A stretch of 64,000 nt of DNA. Source: Prionace glauca (taxonomy: Eukaryota > Chordata > Chondrichthyes > Carcharhiniformes > Carcharhinidae). Positions 24,901-37,779 of the stretch are shown here, one piece after another. The notes beneath the pieces were generated by a model that saw nothing but the letters and a program-made list of their open reading frames with translations, did no database searches and was not told where the DNA came from. The translations under genes were made by a program, and so were the position numbers. The stretch covers positions 13,660,345 to 13,724,344 of the forward strand of contig CM075760.1 of NCBI GenBank assembly GCA_037974335.1, read 5' to 3'. Each line of letters opens with the position of its first letter. The stretch's first letter is position 1.

Positions 24901-26920
24901 CTCTGTAACTGTGTGTCTGTTTCTCTGTATCTGTGTGTGTCTCTCTCTCTGTATCTGTGTTTCTCTCTCTCTCTCTGTATCTGTGTGTCTCTCTCTCTCT
25001 GTATCTGTTTGTCTCTCTCTCTCTCTGTATCTGTCTCTGTCTCTCTCTCTCTGTATCTGTATCTCTCTCGCTCTCTCTCTCTCTGTATCTGTGTGTGTCT
25101 CTCTCTCTGTATCAGTGTGTCTCTCTCACTCTCTTTCTGTATCTGTATCTCTCTGGCTCTCTCTCTCTCTCTGTATCTGTGTGTGTCTCCCTCTCTCTGT
25201 ATCTGTGTGTCTCTCCCTCTTTATCTGTCTGTGTGTCTCTCTCTCTGTATCAGTGTATGTCTATCTCTCTCTGTATCTGTGTGTGTGTCTCTCTCTGTAT
25301 CTGTCTCTCTCTCTCTCTGTATCTGTGTGTCTCTCTCTCTCTCTGTATCTGTGTGTCTCTCTCTCTGTAACTGTGTGTCTGTTTCTCTGTATCTGTGTGT
25401 GTCTCTCTCTCTGTATCTGTGTTTCTCTCTCTCTCTCTGTAACTGTGTCTCTCTCTCTCTCTCTGTATCTGTTTGTTTCTCTCTCTCTGTATCTGTCTCT
25501 CTCTCTCTCTCTCTGTATCTGTGTGTGTGTGTCCCTCACTCTGTATCTGTGTGTGGCTCTCTCTCTGTATCTCTGTGTGTCTCTCTCTCTGTATCTGTCT
25601 CTCTCTCTCTGTATCTGTGTGTCTCTCTGTGTATCTGTGTGTGTCTCTCTCTCTGTATCAGTCTCTCTCTCTCTCTGTATCTGTGTGTCTGACTCTCTCT
25701 CTGTATCTGTGTGTGTGTCTCTCTCTGTATCTGTGTGTGTCTCTCTCTCTGTATCTGTGTGTGTGTCTCTCTCTGTATCTGTGTTTCTCTCTCTCTCTCT
25801 CTGTATCTGTGTCTCTCTCTCTATCTGTATCTCACTCTCTCTCTGTATCTGTGTGTGTGTCTCTCTCTCTGTATCTGTGTGTGTCTCTCTTTCTGTATCT
25901 GTATCTCTCTCTCTGTATCTGTGTGTGTGTCTCTCTCTGTATCTGTATCTCTCTCTATCTCTGTATCTGTGTGTGTGTCTCTCTCTCTGTATCTGTATCT
26001 CTCTCTCTCTCTGTATCTGTGTGTGCCTCTCTCTCTCTCTGTATCTGTATCTCTCTCTCTCTCTGTATCTGTGTGTGCCTCTCTCTCTCTCTGTATCTGT
26101 ATCTCTCTGTCTCTGTGTATCTGTGTGTCTCTCTCTCTCTCTGAATCTGTATCTCTCTCTCTCTCTGTATCTGTGTCTCTCTGTTTCTCTGTATCTGTGT
26201 GTCTCTCTCTCTCTCTGTATCTGTCCCTCTCTCTGTCTGTCTCTCTCTGTATCTGTGTCACTCTCTCTCTTTATCTGCGTGTCTCTCTTTCTCTTGATCT
26301 GTGTGTGTCTCTCTCTCTCTGTAACTGTGTGTCTCTCTCTCTCTGTATCTGTGTGTTTTCTCTCTCTCTCTTTCTGTACCTGTATCTCTCTTGCTCTCTC
26401 TCTCTCTGTATCTCTGTGTGTCTCTCTCTCTCTGTATCTGTGTGTCTCGCTCTCTCTCTGTATCTGTGTGTCTCTCTCTCTGTGTATCTGTGTGTGTGTC
26501 TCTCTCTCTGAATCTGTGTCTCTCTCTCTGTATCTGTGTGTGTGTCTCTCTCTCTGTATCTGTGTATGTCTCTCTCTCTCTGTATCTGTGTGTGCCTCTC
26601 TCTCTCTCTGTATCTGTATCTCTCTCTCTCTCTGTATCTGTGTGTGCCTCTCTCTCTCTCTGTATCTGTATCTCTCTGTCTCTGTGTATCTGTGTGTGTC
26701 TCTCTCTCTCTATCTGTATCTCTCTCTCTCTCTGTATCTGTCTCTCTCTCTCTCTCTGTATCTGTGTCTCTCTCTCTCTGTATCTGTGTGTGTCTCTCTC
26801 TCTGTATCTGTCTCTCTCTCTCTCTGTATCTGTGTGTCTCACTCTCTCTCTGTATCTGTGTGTGTCTCTCTCTCTGTATCTGTGTGTGTCTCTCTCTCTG
26901 TATCTGTGTGTGTCTGTATT

Positions 26921-27571
26921 CCAAAATTGCCCCTTAATGTCCCAAGTTGTGAAGGTTGGGGGGATTGTCCATGCTAAATTGCCCAGAGATGGAGAGACAG
27001 GGACACAGGGGAACCCGAAACGCTACAGAAACAGGAGAAAGGTTTGAAAATGGAGGAATGTTTCTTATCCATCTATAAAAATAACCCACTCTGACAGCAG
27101 TTCCATTTCACACTCTCTGCTCAGTCCTATGTTGGGGGGGGGGGGGGGTTTAGTGTGGGATCAATGTTTGCTTTTCTCAAACCGCAGTGAGATTCCCAAC
27201 AAGGACAAGAGGTTTCAGTGTTTAAAAATGTAAAGATTACAAACACAAAGCAGACAGAGAGTGATGAGACCTCACACCTTCAATGTAGTGATTCCCCCAA
27301 TCTTTCCTTTTGTATATTGCTTCCTTCCTCTGTCTGAAGTATTGGAGACGTAGACATTACTGAAATAATTCAATCTCTCGGGACAATCCCTGTAAACAGC
27401 TTCTGGAAACAAATTGACACTTTAATCACCCAAAAAGCTGAATCTCTATTCAAACATCTCCCTCCGCATATCCTTGTAAATGTAAAGATAATTCCCATTT
27501 CCCCAAAGCAGGAAGATATGGAATGGAATCACCTGAACCTCTCTATCAAAGATAGAAAGTTTCTTTTCTAT
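26921..27571 (+). repeat. Spacer core, copy 3 (short class)
   Basis: Same core with CCTATGTT and a 15-G run, as in copy 1. It also carries the TATATTGCTTCC insertion and TCTCTATTC seen in copies 5-7 (copy 4 also has TCTCTATTC), so it is mosaic. One C is missing in AAATTGCCCAGAG. Confidence 0.85.
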
Positions 27572-27843
27572 AAAGTTTATTTATTAGTGTCACAAGTAGG
27601 TTCACATTAACACTGGAATAAAGTTACTGTGAAAATCCCCTAGTCCCCACACTCCGGCGCCTGTTCGGGTTACACTGAGGGAGAATTTAGCACAGTCAAT
27701 ACACCCTAACCAGCACATCTTTCAGATTGTGGGAGGAAACTGGAACACCCGGAGGAAACCCACCCAGACACGGGGAGAACATACAGACTCCACACAGACA
27801 GTGACCCAAGCTGGGAATCGAACCCAGGTCCCTGGAGCTGTGT
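27572..27843 (-). mobile_element. tRNA-derived SINE, headless (spacer 3)
   Basis: Same element with AACACTGG, AAAATCCCC and CACCCAGAC. It differs here from spacer 1, its partner by core and AN block. Confidence 0.8.
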
Positions 27844-27892
27844 ACATAAGACCATAATAAATAGGATCAGGAGTAGGCCATCTAGCCCTTCG
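27844..27892 (-). mobile_element. CR1 LINE 3'-tail fragment (spacer 3)
   Basis: Same fragment and breakpoints. It has ACATAAGACCATAATAAATA, as in spacer 1. Confidence 0.75.
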
Positions 27893-27949
27893 CGCACACA
27901 CACCCACAAAGAGAGAAACACACACACACAAAGAGAGAAACACACACAC
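27893..27949 (+). repeat. Short AN-phase block, spacer 3
   Basis: About 57 bp, essentially the same as the block of spacer 1, and passing straight into the TC array. Confidence 0.85.
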
Positions 27950-29550
27950 TCTCTCTCTCTGTATCTGTCTCTCTCTCTCTCTGTATCTGTGTCTCTCTCT
28001 CTCTGTATCTGTGTGTCTCTCTCTCTGTATCTGTGTCTCTCTCTCTGTATCTGTGTGTGTCTCTCTCTCTGTATCTGTGTTTCTCTCTCTCTCTCTCTGT
28101 ATCTGTGTCTCTCTCTCTCTGTATCTCTGTGTGTCTCTCTCTCTCTGTATCTGTGTCTCTCTCTCTCTCTCTGTGTATCTGTGTGTGTCTCTCTCTGTAT
28201 CTGTGTGTGTCTCTCTCTCTGTATCTGTGTGTCTCTCTCTCTCTGTATCTGTCTCTCTCTCTCTCTCTGTATCTGTGTCTCTCTCTCTCTGTATCTGTGT
28301 GTGTCTCTCTCTCTGAATCTGTCTCTCTCGCTCTCTGTATCTGTGTGTCTCACTCTCTCTCTGTATCTGTGTGTGTCTCTCTCTCTGTATCTGTGTATGT
28401 CTCTCTCTCTCTGTATCTGTGTGTATGTCTCTCCCTGTATCTGTCTCTCTCTCTCTCTCTGTATCTGTGTGTCTCTCTCTCTCTCTGTATCTGTGTGTCT
28501 CTCACTCTGTATCTGTGTGTCTGTTTCTCTGTATCTGTGTGTGTCTCTCTCTCTGTATCTGTGTTCTCTCCTCTCTCTGTATCTGTCTCTCTCTCTCTTT
28601 CTGTATCTGTATCTCTCTTGCTCTCTCTCTCTCTGTAACTCTGTGTGTCTCTCTCTCTCTGTATCTGTGTGTCTCTCTCTCTCTGTATCTGTGTGTGTCT
28701 CTCTCTGTTTATCTGTGTCTGTCTTTCTCTCTCTGTATCTGTGTGTCTCTGTCTCTCTGTGTATCTGTGTGTGTCTCTCTCTCTGTATCAGTTTGTCTCT
28801 CTCACTTTCTTTCTGTATCTGTATCTCTCTGGCTCTCTCTCTCTCTGTATCTGTGTGTGTGTCTCTCTCTCTGTATCTGTGTCCCTCTCTCTCTCTCTGT
28901 AACTGTGTGTGTGTCTCTCTCTCTGTATCTGTGTGTGTCTCTCTCTGTATCTGTCTCTCTCTCTCTCTGTATCTGTGTGTTTTCTCTCTCTCTCTTTCTG
29001 TACCTGTATCTCTCTTGCTCTCTCTCTCTCTGTATCTCTGTGTGTCTCTCTCTCTCTGTATCTGTGTGTCTCGCTCTCTCTCTGTATCTGTGTGTCTCTC
29101 TCTCTGTGTATCTGTGTGTGTGTCTCTCTCTCTGAATCTGTGTCTCTCTCTCTGTATCTGTGTGTGTGTCTCTCTCTCTGTATCTGTGTATGTCTCTCTC
29201 TCTCTGTATCTGTGTGTGCCTCTCTCTCTCTCTGTATCTGTATCTCTCTCTCTCTCTGTATCTGTGTGTGCCTCTCTCTCTCTCTGTATCTGTATCTCTC
29301 TGTCTCTGTGTATCTGTGTGTGTCTCTCTCTCTCTATCTGTATCTCTCTCTCTCTCTGTATCTGTCTCTCTCTCTCTCTCTGTATCTGTGTCTCTCTCTC
29401 TCTGTATCTGTGTGTGTCTCTCTCTCTGTATCTGTCTCTCTCTCTCTCTGTATCTGTGTGTCTCACTCTCTCTCTGTATCTGTATCTGTGTGTGTGTCTC
29501 TCTCTGTATCTGTGTGTGTCTCTCTCTCTGTATCTGTGTGTGTCTGTATT
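27950..29550 (+). repeat. TN-phase satellite array 4 (short array)
   Basis: About 1.6 kb, the partner of array 2 in the second doublet. It contains a TGTGTATGTCTC/TGTGTATGTCTCTCCCTG word pair also found near 33115. No leader, no gene. Confidence 0.95.
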
Positions 29551-30191
29551 CCAAAATTGCCCCTTAATGTCCCAAGTTGTGAAAGTTGGGGGGATTGTCC
29601 ATGCTAAATTGCCCCAGAGATGGAGAGACAGGGACACAGGGGAACCCGAAACGCTACAGAAACAGGAGAAAGGTTTGAAAATGGAGGAATGTTTCTTATC
29701 CATCTATAAAAATAACCCACTCTGACAGCAGTTCCATTTCACACTCTCTGCTCAGTCCTGTGTTGGGGGGGGGGTTTAGTGTGGGATCAATGTTTGCTTT
29801 TCTCAAACCGCAGTGAGATTCCCAACAAGGACAAGAGGTTTCAGTGTTTAAAAATGTAAAGATTACAAACACAAAGCAGACAGAGGGTGATGAGACCTCA
29901 CACCTTCAATGTAGTGATTCCCCCAATCTTTCCTTTTGTATACCTTCCTCTGTCTGAAGTATTGGAGACGTAGACATTACTGAAATAATTCAATCTCTCG
30001 GGACAATCCCTGTAAACAGCTTCTGGAAACAAATTGACACTTTAATCACCCAAAAAGCTGAATCTCTATTCAAACATCTCCCTCCGCATATCCTTGTAAA
30101 TGTAAAGATAATTCCCATTTCCCCAAAGCAGGAAGATATGGAATAGAATCACCTGAACCTCTCTATCAAAGATAGAAAGTTTCTTTTCTAT
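29551..30191 (+). repeat. Spacer core, copy 4 (medium class)
   Basis: Same core with CCTGTGTT and a 10-G run as in copy 2, but with GATCAATG and TGAAATAATT as in copies 1 and 3. Confidence 0.85.
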
Positions 30192-30463
30192 AAAGTTTAT
30201 TTATTAGTGTCACAAGTAGGTTCACATTAACATTGGAATAAAGTTACTGTGAAAATGACATAGTCCCCACACTCCGGCGCCTGTTCGGGTTACACTGAGG
30301 GAGAATTTAGCACAGTGAATACACCCTAACCAGCACATCTTTCAGATTGTGGGAGGAAACTGGAACACCCGGAGGAAACCCATCCAGACACGGGGAGAAC
30401 ATACAGACTCCGCACAGAGAGTGACCCAAGCTGGGAATCGAACCCAGGTCCCTGGAGCTGTGT
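30192..30463 (-). mobile_element. tRNA-derived SINE, headless (spacer 4)
   Basis: Same element. It shares AACATTGG, AAAATGACA and CATCCAGAC with spacer 1 alone. The B box is intact and the A box absent. Confidence 0.8.
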
Positions 30464-30512
30464 ACACAAGAACATGAGAAATAGGAACAGGAGTAGGCCA
30501 TCTAGCCCTTCG
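30464..30512 (-). mobile_element. CR1 LINE 3'-tail fragment (spacer 4)
   Basis: Same fragment and breakpoints, with ACACAAGAACATGAGAAATA. Confidence 0.75.
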
Positions 30513-30988
30513 CGCACACACACCCAAAGAGAGAAACACACACACACAAGGAGAGAAACACACACACACAAAGAGAGAAACACACACACACACTCACAAA
30601 CACATACAAAGAGAGAAACACAGATACACACAAAGAGAGAAACATACAGACACGCACAAAGACAGAAAGACACACACAGAGCAACACACACACAAGGAAA
30701 TACAAACACAGAAAAAGAGAGAAACACACACACCCAAAGAGAGAAACATACACGCACAAAGCGAGAAAAAACACACACACACACAAGAGAGAATCACACA
30801 CACAGAGCAACACACACACACAAAGAGAGAAACACACACACAGACACTCACAGACACATACAAAGAGAGAAACACAGATACATACAAAGAGAGAAACACA
30901 CACACATGCACAAAGACAGAAAGACACACACAGAGCAACACACACACAAGGAAATACAAACACAGACAAAGAGAGAAACACACACACA
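30513..30988 (+). repeat. AN-phase block, spacer 4
   Basis: About 475 bp of alternating-A repeat. The order of words (GAGAATCACAC, AGAGCAACAC, CATACACGC) is as in spacer 2, and it ends at the same ACACATG joint with the leader. Confidence 0.9.
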
Positions 30989-31148
30989 TGTCCCTCTCTG
31001 TGTTTTTTCTGTCTCTCTGTACCTGTTTGTCTCTGTCTCTGTATTGCTGTGTCTCTGTATCTGTGTGTCCCTCTCTGTATTTCTCTCTGTGTCTCTCTGT
31101 TTCCATGTCTGTGTGTCTGTCACTGTATTTCTCCCTGTGTTGTCTCTC
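30989..31148 (+). repeat. Unit leader (copy 3)
   Basis: Complete leader with TATTGCTGTG and TTTCCATGTCTG words, directly after the AN-phase block. Confidence 0.85.
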
Positions 31149-34100
31149 TCTGTGTATCTGTGTGTGTCTCTCTTTCTGTATCAGTGTGTCTCTCTCACTC
31201 TCTTTCTGTATCTGTATCTCTCTGGCTCTCTCTCTCTCTCTGTATCTGTGTGTGTCTCTCTCTCACTGTATCTGTGTGTGTCTCTCTCTCTGTATCTGTG
31301 TGTCTCTCTCTCTCTGTATCTGTCTCTCTCTCTCTCTCTCTGTATCTGTGTCTCTCTCTCTCTGTATCTGTGTGTGTCTCTCTCTCTGTATCTGTCTCTC
31401 TCTCTCTCTGTATCTGTGTGTATCACTCTCTCTCTGTATCTGTGTGTGTCTCTCTCTCTGTATCTGTGTGTGTTTCTCTCTCTGTATCTGTATCTCTCTC
31501 TCTCTGTATCCGTGTGTGTGTCGCTCTCTGTATCTGTGTTTCTCTCTCTCTCTGTATCTGTGTATCTCTCTCTCTCTGTATCTGTGTCTCTCTCTCTATC
31601 TGTATCTCACTCTCTCTGTATTTGTGTGTGTGTCTCTCTTTCTGTATCTGTATCTCTCTCTCTCTGTATCTGTGTGTGTGTCGCTCTCTGTATCTGTATC
31701 TGTATCTCTCTCTATCTCTGTATCTGTGTGTGTGTGTCTCTCTGTATCTGTATCTCTCTCTCTCTCTGTATCTGTGTGTGCCTCTCTCTCTCTATATCTG
31801 TATCTCTCTCTCTGTCTGTATCTGTGAGTGCCTCTCTATCTCTGTTTCTGTATCTCTCTCTCTCTCTGTATCTGTGTGTGTCTCTCTCTGAATCTGTATC
31901 TCTCTCTCTCTGTGTATCTGTGTCTCTCTCTGTCTCTGTATCTGTGTGTCTCTCTCTCTCTCTCTGTATCTGTCTCTCTCTCTGTTTCTCTCTCTCTGTG
32001 CCTGTGTCACTCTCGCTCTCTCTCTCTCTGTATCTGTGTCACTCTCTCTCTGTATCTACGTGTCTCTGTTTCTCTTGTATCTGTGTGTGTCTCTCTCTTT
32101 CTGTAACTGTGTGTCTCTCTCTCTCTGTATCTGTGTGTTTTTTCTCTCTCTCTTTCTGTATCTGTATCTCTCTTGCTCTCTCTCTCTCTGTATCTCTGTG
32201 TGTGTCTCTCTCTCTCTCTCTGTATCTGTGTGTGTCTCTCTCTGTGTATCTGTGTGTCTTTCTCTCTCTGTGTATCTCTGTGTGTCTCTCTCTCTGTATC
32301 AGTGTGTCTCTCTCACTTTCTTTCTGTATCTGTATCTCTCTGGCTCTCTCTCTCTCTGTATCTATGTGTGTGTCTCTCTCTCTGTATCTGTGTCTCTCTC
32401 TCTCTCTCTGTATCTGTGTCTCTCTCTCTATCTGTATCTCACTCTCTCTCTGTATCTATGTGTGTGTCTCTCTCTCTGTATCTGTGTGTGTCTCTCTTTT
32501 GTATCTGTATCTCTCTCTCTCTGTATCTGTGTGTGTGTCTCTCTCGGTATCTGTATCTCTCTCGATCTCTGTATCTGTGTGTGTGTGTCTCACTGTATCT
32601 GTATCTTTATGTGCCTCTCTCTCTCTGTATCTGTGTATGTCTCTCTCTCTCTGTATCTGTGTGTGTGTCTCTCTCTGTATCTGTCTCTCTCTCTCTCTGT
32701 ATCTGTGTCTCTCTCTCTCTCTCTCTGTATCTGTGTGTCTCTCTCTCTGTATCTGTGTGTCTCTCTCTCTGTATCTGTGTGTGTCTCTCTCTCTGTATCT
32801 GTGTTTCTCTCTCTCTCTCTCTGTATCTGTGTCTCTCTCTCTCTGTATCTCTGTGTGTCTCTCTCTCTCTGTATCTGTCTCTCTCTCTCTCTCTCTGTGT
32901 ATCTGTGTGTGTCTCTCTCTGTATCTGTGTGTGTCTCTCTCTCTGTATCTGTGTGTCTCTCTCTCTCTGTATCTGTCTCTCTCTCTCTCTCTGTATCTGT
33001 GTCTCTCTCTCTCTGTATCTGTGTGTGTCTCTCTCTCTGAATCTGTCTCTCTCGCTCTCTGTATCTGTGTGTCTCACTCTCTCTCTGTATCTGTGTGTGT
33101 CTCTCTCTCTGTATCTGTGTATGTCTCTCTCTCTCTGTATCTGTGTGTATGTCTCTCCCTGTATCTGTCTCTCTCTCTCTCTGTATCTGTGTGTCTCTCT
33201 CTCTCTCTGTATCTGTGTGTCTCTCACTCTGTATCTGTGTGTCTGTTTCTCTGTATCTGTGTGTGTCTCTCTCTCTGTATCTGTGTTTCTCTCCCTCTCT
33301 CTGTATCTGTCTCTCTCTCTCTCTCTGTATCTGTGTGTTTTCTCTCTCTCTCTTTCTGTATCTGTATCTCTCTTGCTCTCTCTCTCTCTGTAACTCTGTG
33401 TGTCTCTCTCTCTCTGTATCTGTGTCTCTCTCTCTCTCTGTATCTGTGTGTGTCTCTCTCTGTTTATCTGTGTCTGTCTTTCTCTCTCTGTATCTGTGTG
33501 TCTCTGTCTCTCTGTGTATCTGTGTGTGTCTCTCTCTCTGTATCAGTTTGTCTCTCTCACTTTCTTTCTGTATCTGTATCTCTCTGGCTCTCTCTCTCTC
33601 TGTATCTGTGTGTGTGTCTCTCTCTCTGTATCTGTGTCCCTCTCTCTCTCTCTGTAACTGTGTGTGTGTCTCTCTCTCTGTATCTGTGTGTGTCTCTCTC
33701 TGTATCTGTCTCTCTCTCTCTCTGTATCTGTGTCTCTCTCTCTCTCTGTATCTGTGTGTCTCTCTCTCTGTATCTGTGTGTCTCTCTCTCTGTATCTGTG
33801 TGTGTCTCTCTCTCTGTATCTGTGTTTCTCTCTCTCTCTCTGAATCTGTGTCTCTCTCTCTGTATCTCTGTGTGTCTCTCTCTCTCTGTATCTGTGTGTC
33901 TCTCTCTCTCTCTGTTTATCTGTGTGTGTCTCTCTCTGTATCTGTGTGTGTCTCTCTCTCTGTATCTGTGTGTGTCTCTCTCTCTGTATCTGTCTCTCTC
34001 TCTCTCTCTGTATCTGTGTCTCTCTCTCTCTGTATCTGTGTGTGTCTCTCTCTCTGTATCTGTCTCTCTCTCTCTGTATCTGTGTGTCTCACTCTCTCTC

Positions 34101-36813
34101 TGTATCTGAATGTGTCTCTCTCTCTGTATCTGTGTATGTCTCTCTCTCTCTGTATCTGTGTGTATGTCTCTCTCTGTATCTGTCTCTCTCTCTCTCTCTG
34201 TATCTGTGTGTCTCTCTCTCTCTGTATCTGTGTGTCTCTCACTCTGTATCTGTGTGTGTCTCTCTCTCTGTATCTGTGTTTCTCTCTCTCTCTCTGTATC
34301 TGTCTCTCTCTCTCTCTCTGTATCTGTGTGTTTTCTCTCTCTCTCTTTCTGTATCTGTATCTCTCTTGCTCTCTCTCTCTCTGTATCTCTGTGTGTCTCT
34401 CTCTCTCTGTATCTGTGTCTCTCTCTCTCTCTCTGTATCTGTGTGTGTCTCTCTCTGTTTATCTGTGTGTGTCCTTCTCTCTCTGTATCTGTGTGTCTCT
34501 GTCTCTCTGTATATCTGTGTGTGTCTCTCTCTCTGTATCAGTTTGTCTCTCTCACTTTCTTTCTGTATCTGTATCTCTCTGGCTCTCTCTCTCTCTGTAT
34601 CTGTGTGTGTGTCTCTCTCTCTGTATCGGTGTCCCTCTCTCTCTCTCTGTAACTGTGTGTGTGTGTCTCTCTCTCTGTATCTGTGTATGTCTCTCTCTCT
34701 GTATCTGTCTCTCTCTCTCTCTGTATCTGTGTCTCTCTCTCTCTGTATCTGTGTGTGTCTCTCTCTCTGTATCTGTCTCTCTCTCTCTCTCTGTATCTGT
34801 GTGTCTCACTCTCTCTCTGTATCTGTGTGTGTCTCTCTCTCTGTATCTGTGTGTGTCTCTCTCTCTGTATCTGTGTGTGTCTCTCTCTCTCTCTCTGTAT
34901 CTGTCTCTCTCTCTGTTTCTCTCTCTCTGTACCTGTGTCACTCTCTCTCTCTCTCTCTGTATCTGTGTCACTCTCTCTCTGTATCTACGTGTCTCTGTTT
35001 CTCTTGTATCTGTGTGTGTCTCTCTCTTTCTGTAACTGTGTGTCTCTCTCTCTCTGTATTTGTGTGTTTTTTCTCTCTCTCTTTCTGTATCTGTATCTCT
35101 CTTGCTCTCTCTCTCTCTGTATCTCTGTGTGTCTCTCTCTCTCTCTCTGTATCTGTGTGTGTCTCTCTCTGTGTATCTGTGTGTCTTTCTCTCTCTGTGT
35201 ATCTGTGTGTGTCTCTCTCTCTGTATCAGTGTGTCTCTCTCACTTTCTTTCTGTATCTGTATCTCTCTGGCTCTCTCTCTCTCTGTATCTGTGTGTGTGT
35301 CTCTCTCTCTGTATCTGTGTGTCTCTCTCTCTCTCTGTATCTGTGTCTCTCTCTCTATCTGTATCTCACTCTCTCTCTGTATCTATGTGTGTGTCTCTCT
35401 CTCTGTATCTGTGTGTGTCTCTCTTTCTGTATCTGTATCTCTCTCTCTCTGTATCTGTGTGTGTGTCTCTCTCGGTATCTGTATCTCTCTCTATCTCTGT
35501 ATCTGTGTGTGTGTGTCTCTCTGTATCTGTATCTCTCTGTCTCTGTATCTTTATGTGCCCCTCTCTCTCTGTATCTGTGTATGTCTCTCTCTCTCTGTAT
35601 CTGTGTGTGTGTCTCTCTCTGTATCTGTCTCTCTCTCTCTGTATCTGTGTGTCTCTCTCTCTCTCTCTGTATCTGTGTGTCTCTCTCTCTGTATCTGTGT
35701 GTCTCTCTCTCTGTATCTGTGTGTGTCTTCTCTCTGTATCTGTGTTTCTCTCTCTCTCTCTCTGTATCTGTGTCTCTCTCTCTCTGTATCTCTGTGTGTG
35801 TCTCTCTCTCTGTATCTGTGTCTTTCTCTCTCTCTCTGTGTATCTGTGTGTGTCTCTCTCTGTATCTGTGTGTGTCTCTCTCTCTGTATCTGTGTGTCTC
35901 TCTCTCTCTGTATCTGTCTCTCTCTCTCTCTGTATCTGTGTGTCTCACTCTCTCTCTGTATCTGTGTGTGTCTCTCTCTCTGTATCTGTGTATGTCTCTC
36001 TCTCTCTGTATCTGTGTGTATGTCTCTCTCTGTATCTGTCTCTCTCTCTCTCTCTGTATCTGTGTGTCTCTCTCTCTCTCTGTATCTGTGTGTCTCTCAC
36101 TCTGTATCTGTGTGTCTGTTTCTCTGTATCTGTGTGTGTCTCTCTCTCTGTATCTGTGTTTCTCTCTCTCTCTCTCTGTATCTGTCTCTCTCTCTCTCTC
36201 TGTATCTGTGTGTTTTCTCTCTCTCTCTTTCTGTATCTGTATCTCTCTTGCTCTCTCTCTCTCTGTATCTCTGTGTGTCTCTCTCTCTCTGTATCTGTGT
36301 GTCTCTCTCTCTCTCTGTATCTGTGTGTGTCTCTCTCTGTTTATCTGTGTGTGTCTTTCTCTCTCTGTATCTGTGTGTCTCTGTCTCTCTGTATATCTGT
36401 GTGTGTCTCTCTCTCTGTATCAGTTTGTCTCTCTCACTTTCTTTCTGTATCTGTATCTCTCTGGCTCTCTCTCTCTCTGCATCTGTGTGTGCGTCTCTCT
36501 CTCTGTATCTGTGTCCCTCTCTCTCTCTCTGTAACTGTGTGTGTGTCTCTCTCTCTGTATCTGTGTATGTCTCTCTCTCTGTATCTGTATGTCTCTCTCT
36601 CTCTGTATCTGTCTCTCTCTCTCTCTGTATCTGTGTCTCTCTCTCTCTGTATCTGTGTGTCTCTCTCTCTCTGTATCTGTCTCTCTCTCTCTCTGTATCT
36701 GTGTGTCTCACTCTCTCTCTTTATCTGTGTGTGTCTCTCTCTCTGTATCTGTGTGTGTCTCTCTCTCTGTATCTGTGTGTGTCTCTCTCTCTGTATCTGT
36801 GTGTGTCTGTATT
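30989..36813 (+). repeat. TN-phase satellite array 5
   Basis: About 5.8 kb of the same satellite with a leader at its left end. It is rich in the CTCTCTTGCTCTC and CTTTCTTTCTG register marks and shows several internal repeats of about 0.7-1.2 kb. No gene. Confidence 0.95.
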
Positions 36814-37457
36814 CCAAAATTGCCCCTTAATGTCCCAAGTTATGAAGGTTGGGGGGATTGTCCATGCTAAATGACCCCAGAGATGGAGAGACAGGGACAC
36901 AGGGGAGCCCGAAACGCTACAGAAACAGGAGAAAGGTTTGAAAATGGAGGAATGTTTCTTATCCATCTATAAAAATAACCCACTCTGACAGCAGTTCCAT
37001 TGCTCAGTCCTGTGTTCAGTCCTGTGTTGGGGGGGGTTTAGTGTGGGATCAGTGTTTGCTTTTCTCAAACCGCAGTGAGATTCCCAACAAGGACAAGAGG
37101 TTTCAGTGTTTAAAAATGTAAAGATTACAAACCCAAAGCAGACAGAGAGTGATGAGACCTCACACCTTCAATGTAGTGATTCCCCCAATCTTTCCTTTTG
37201 TATATTGCTACCTTCCTCTGTCTGAAGTATTGGAGACGTGGACATTACTGAAACAATTCAATCTCTCGGGACAATCCCTGTAAACAGCTTCTGGAAACAA
37301 ATTGACACTTTAATCACCCAAAAAGCTGAATCTCTATTCAAACATCTCCCTCCGCATATCCTTGTAAATGTAAAGATAATTCCCATTGCCCAAAGCAGGA
37401 AGATATGGAATGGAATCACCTGAACCTCTCTATCAAAGATAGAAAGTTTCTTTTCTA
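36814..37457 (+). repeat. Spacer core, copy 5 (medium class)
   Basis: Same core with an 8-G run, a short local duplication of TCAGTCCTGTGT, AAATGACCCC (shared with copy 6) and a small deletion in CCCATTGCCCAAAG. That deletion shifts the 86-codon frame seen in other copies. Confidence 0.85.
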
Positions 37458-37730
37458 TAAAGTTTATTTATTAGTGTCACAAGTAGGTTCACATTAACAC
37501 TGGAATAAAGTTACTGTGAAAATCCCCTAGTCCCCACACTCCGGCACCTGTTCGGGTTACACTGAGGGAGAATTTAGCACAGTCAATACACCCTAACCAG
37601 CACATCTTTCAGATTGTGGGAGGAAACCGGAGCACCCGGAGGAAACCCACCCAGACACGGGGAGAACATACAGACTCCACACAGACAGTGACCCAAGCTG
37701 GGAATCGAACCCAGGTCCCTGGAGCTGTGT
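37458..37730 (-). mobile_element. tRNA-derived SINE, headless (spacer 5)
   Basis: Same element, with ACCGGAGCACC as in spacer 2. B box intact. Confidence 0.8.
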
Positions 37731-37779
37731 ACACAAGAACATAAGAAATAGGAGCAGGAGTAGGCCATCTAGCCCTTCG
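37731..37779 (-). mobile_element. CR1 LINE 3'-tail fragment (spacer 5)
   Basis: Same fragment and breakpoints, with ACACAAGAACATAAGAAATA. Confidence 0.75.

Larger units (their letters stand above)
15379..26920 (+). repeat. TN-phase satellite array 3 (second doublet, long array)
   Basis: About 11.5 kb, the paralogue of array 1. Long stretches are near identical at offsets of 15424, 15278 and 16129. It differs by a 2189-bp tandem duplication (about 20690-24900) and by lacking the 1332-bp duplication of array 1. No gene. Confidence 0.95.
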
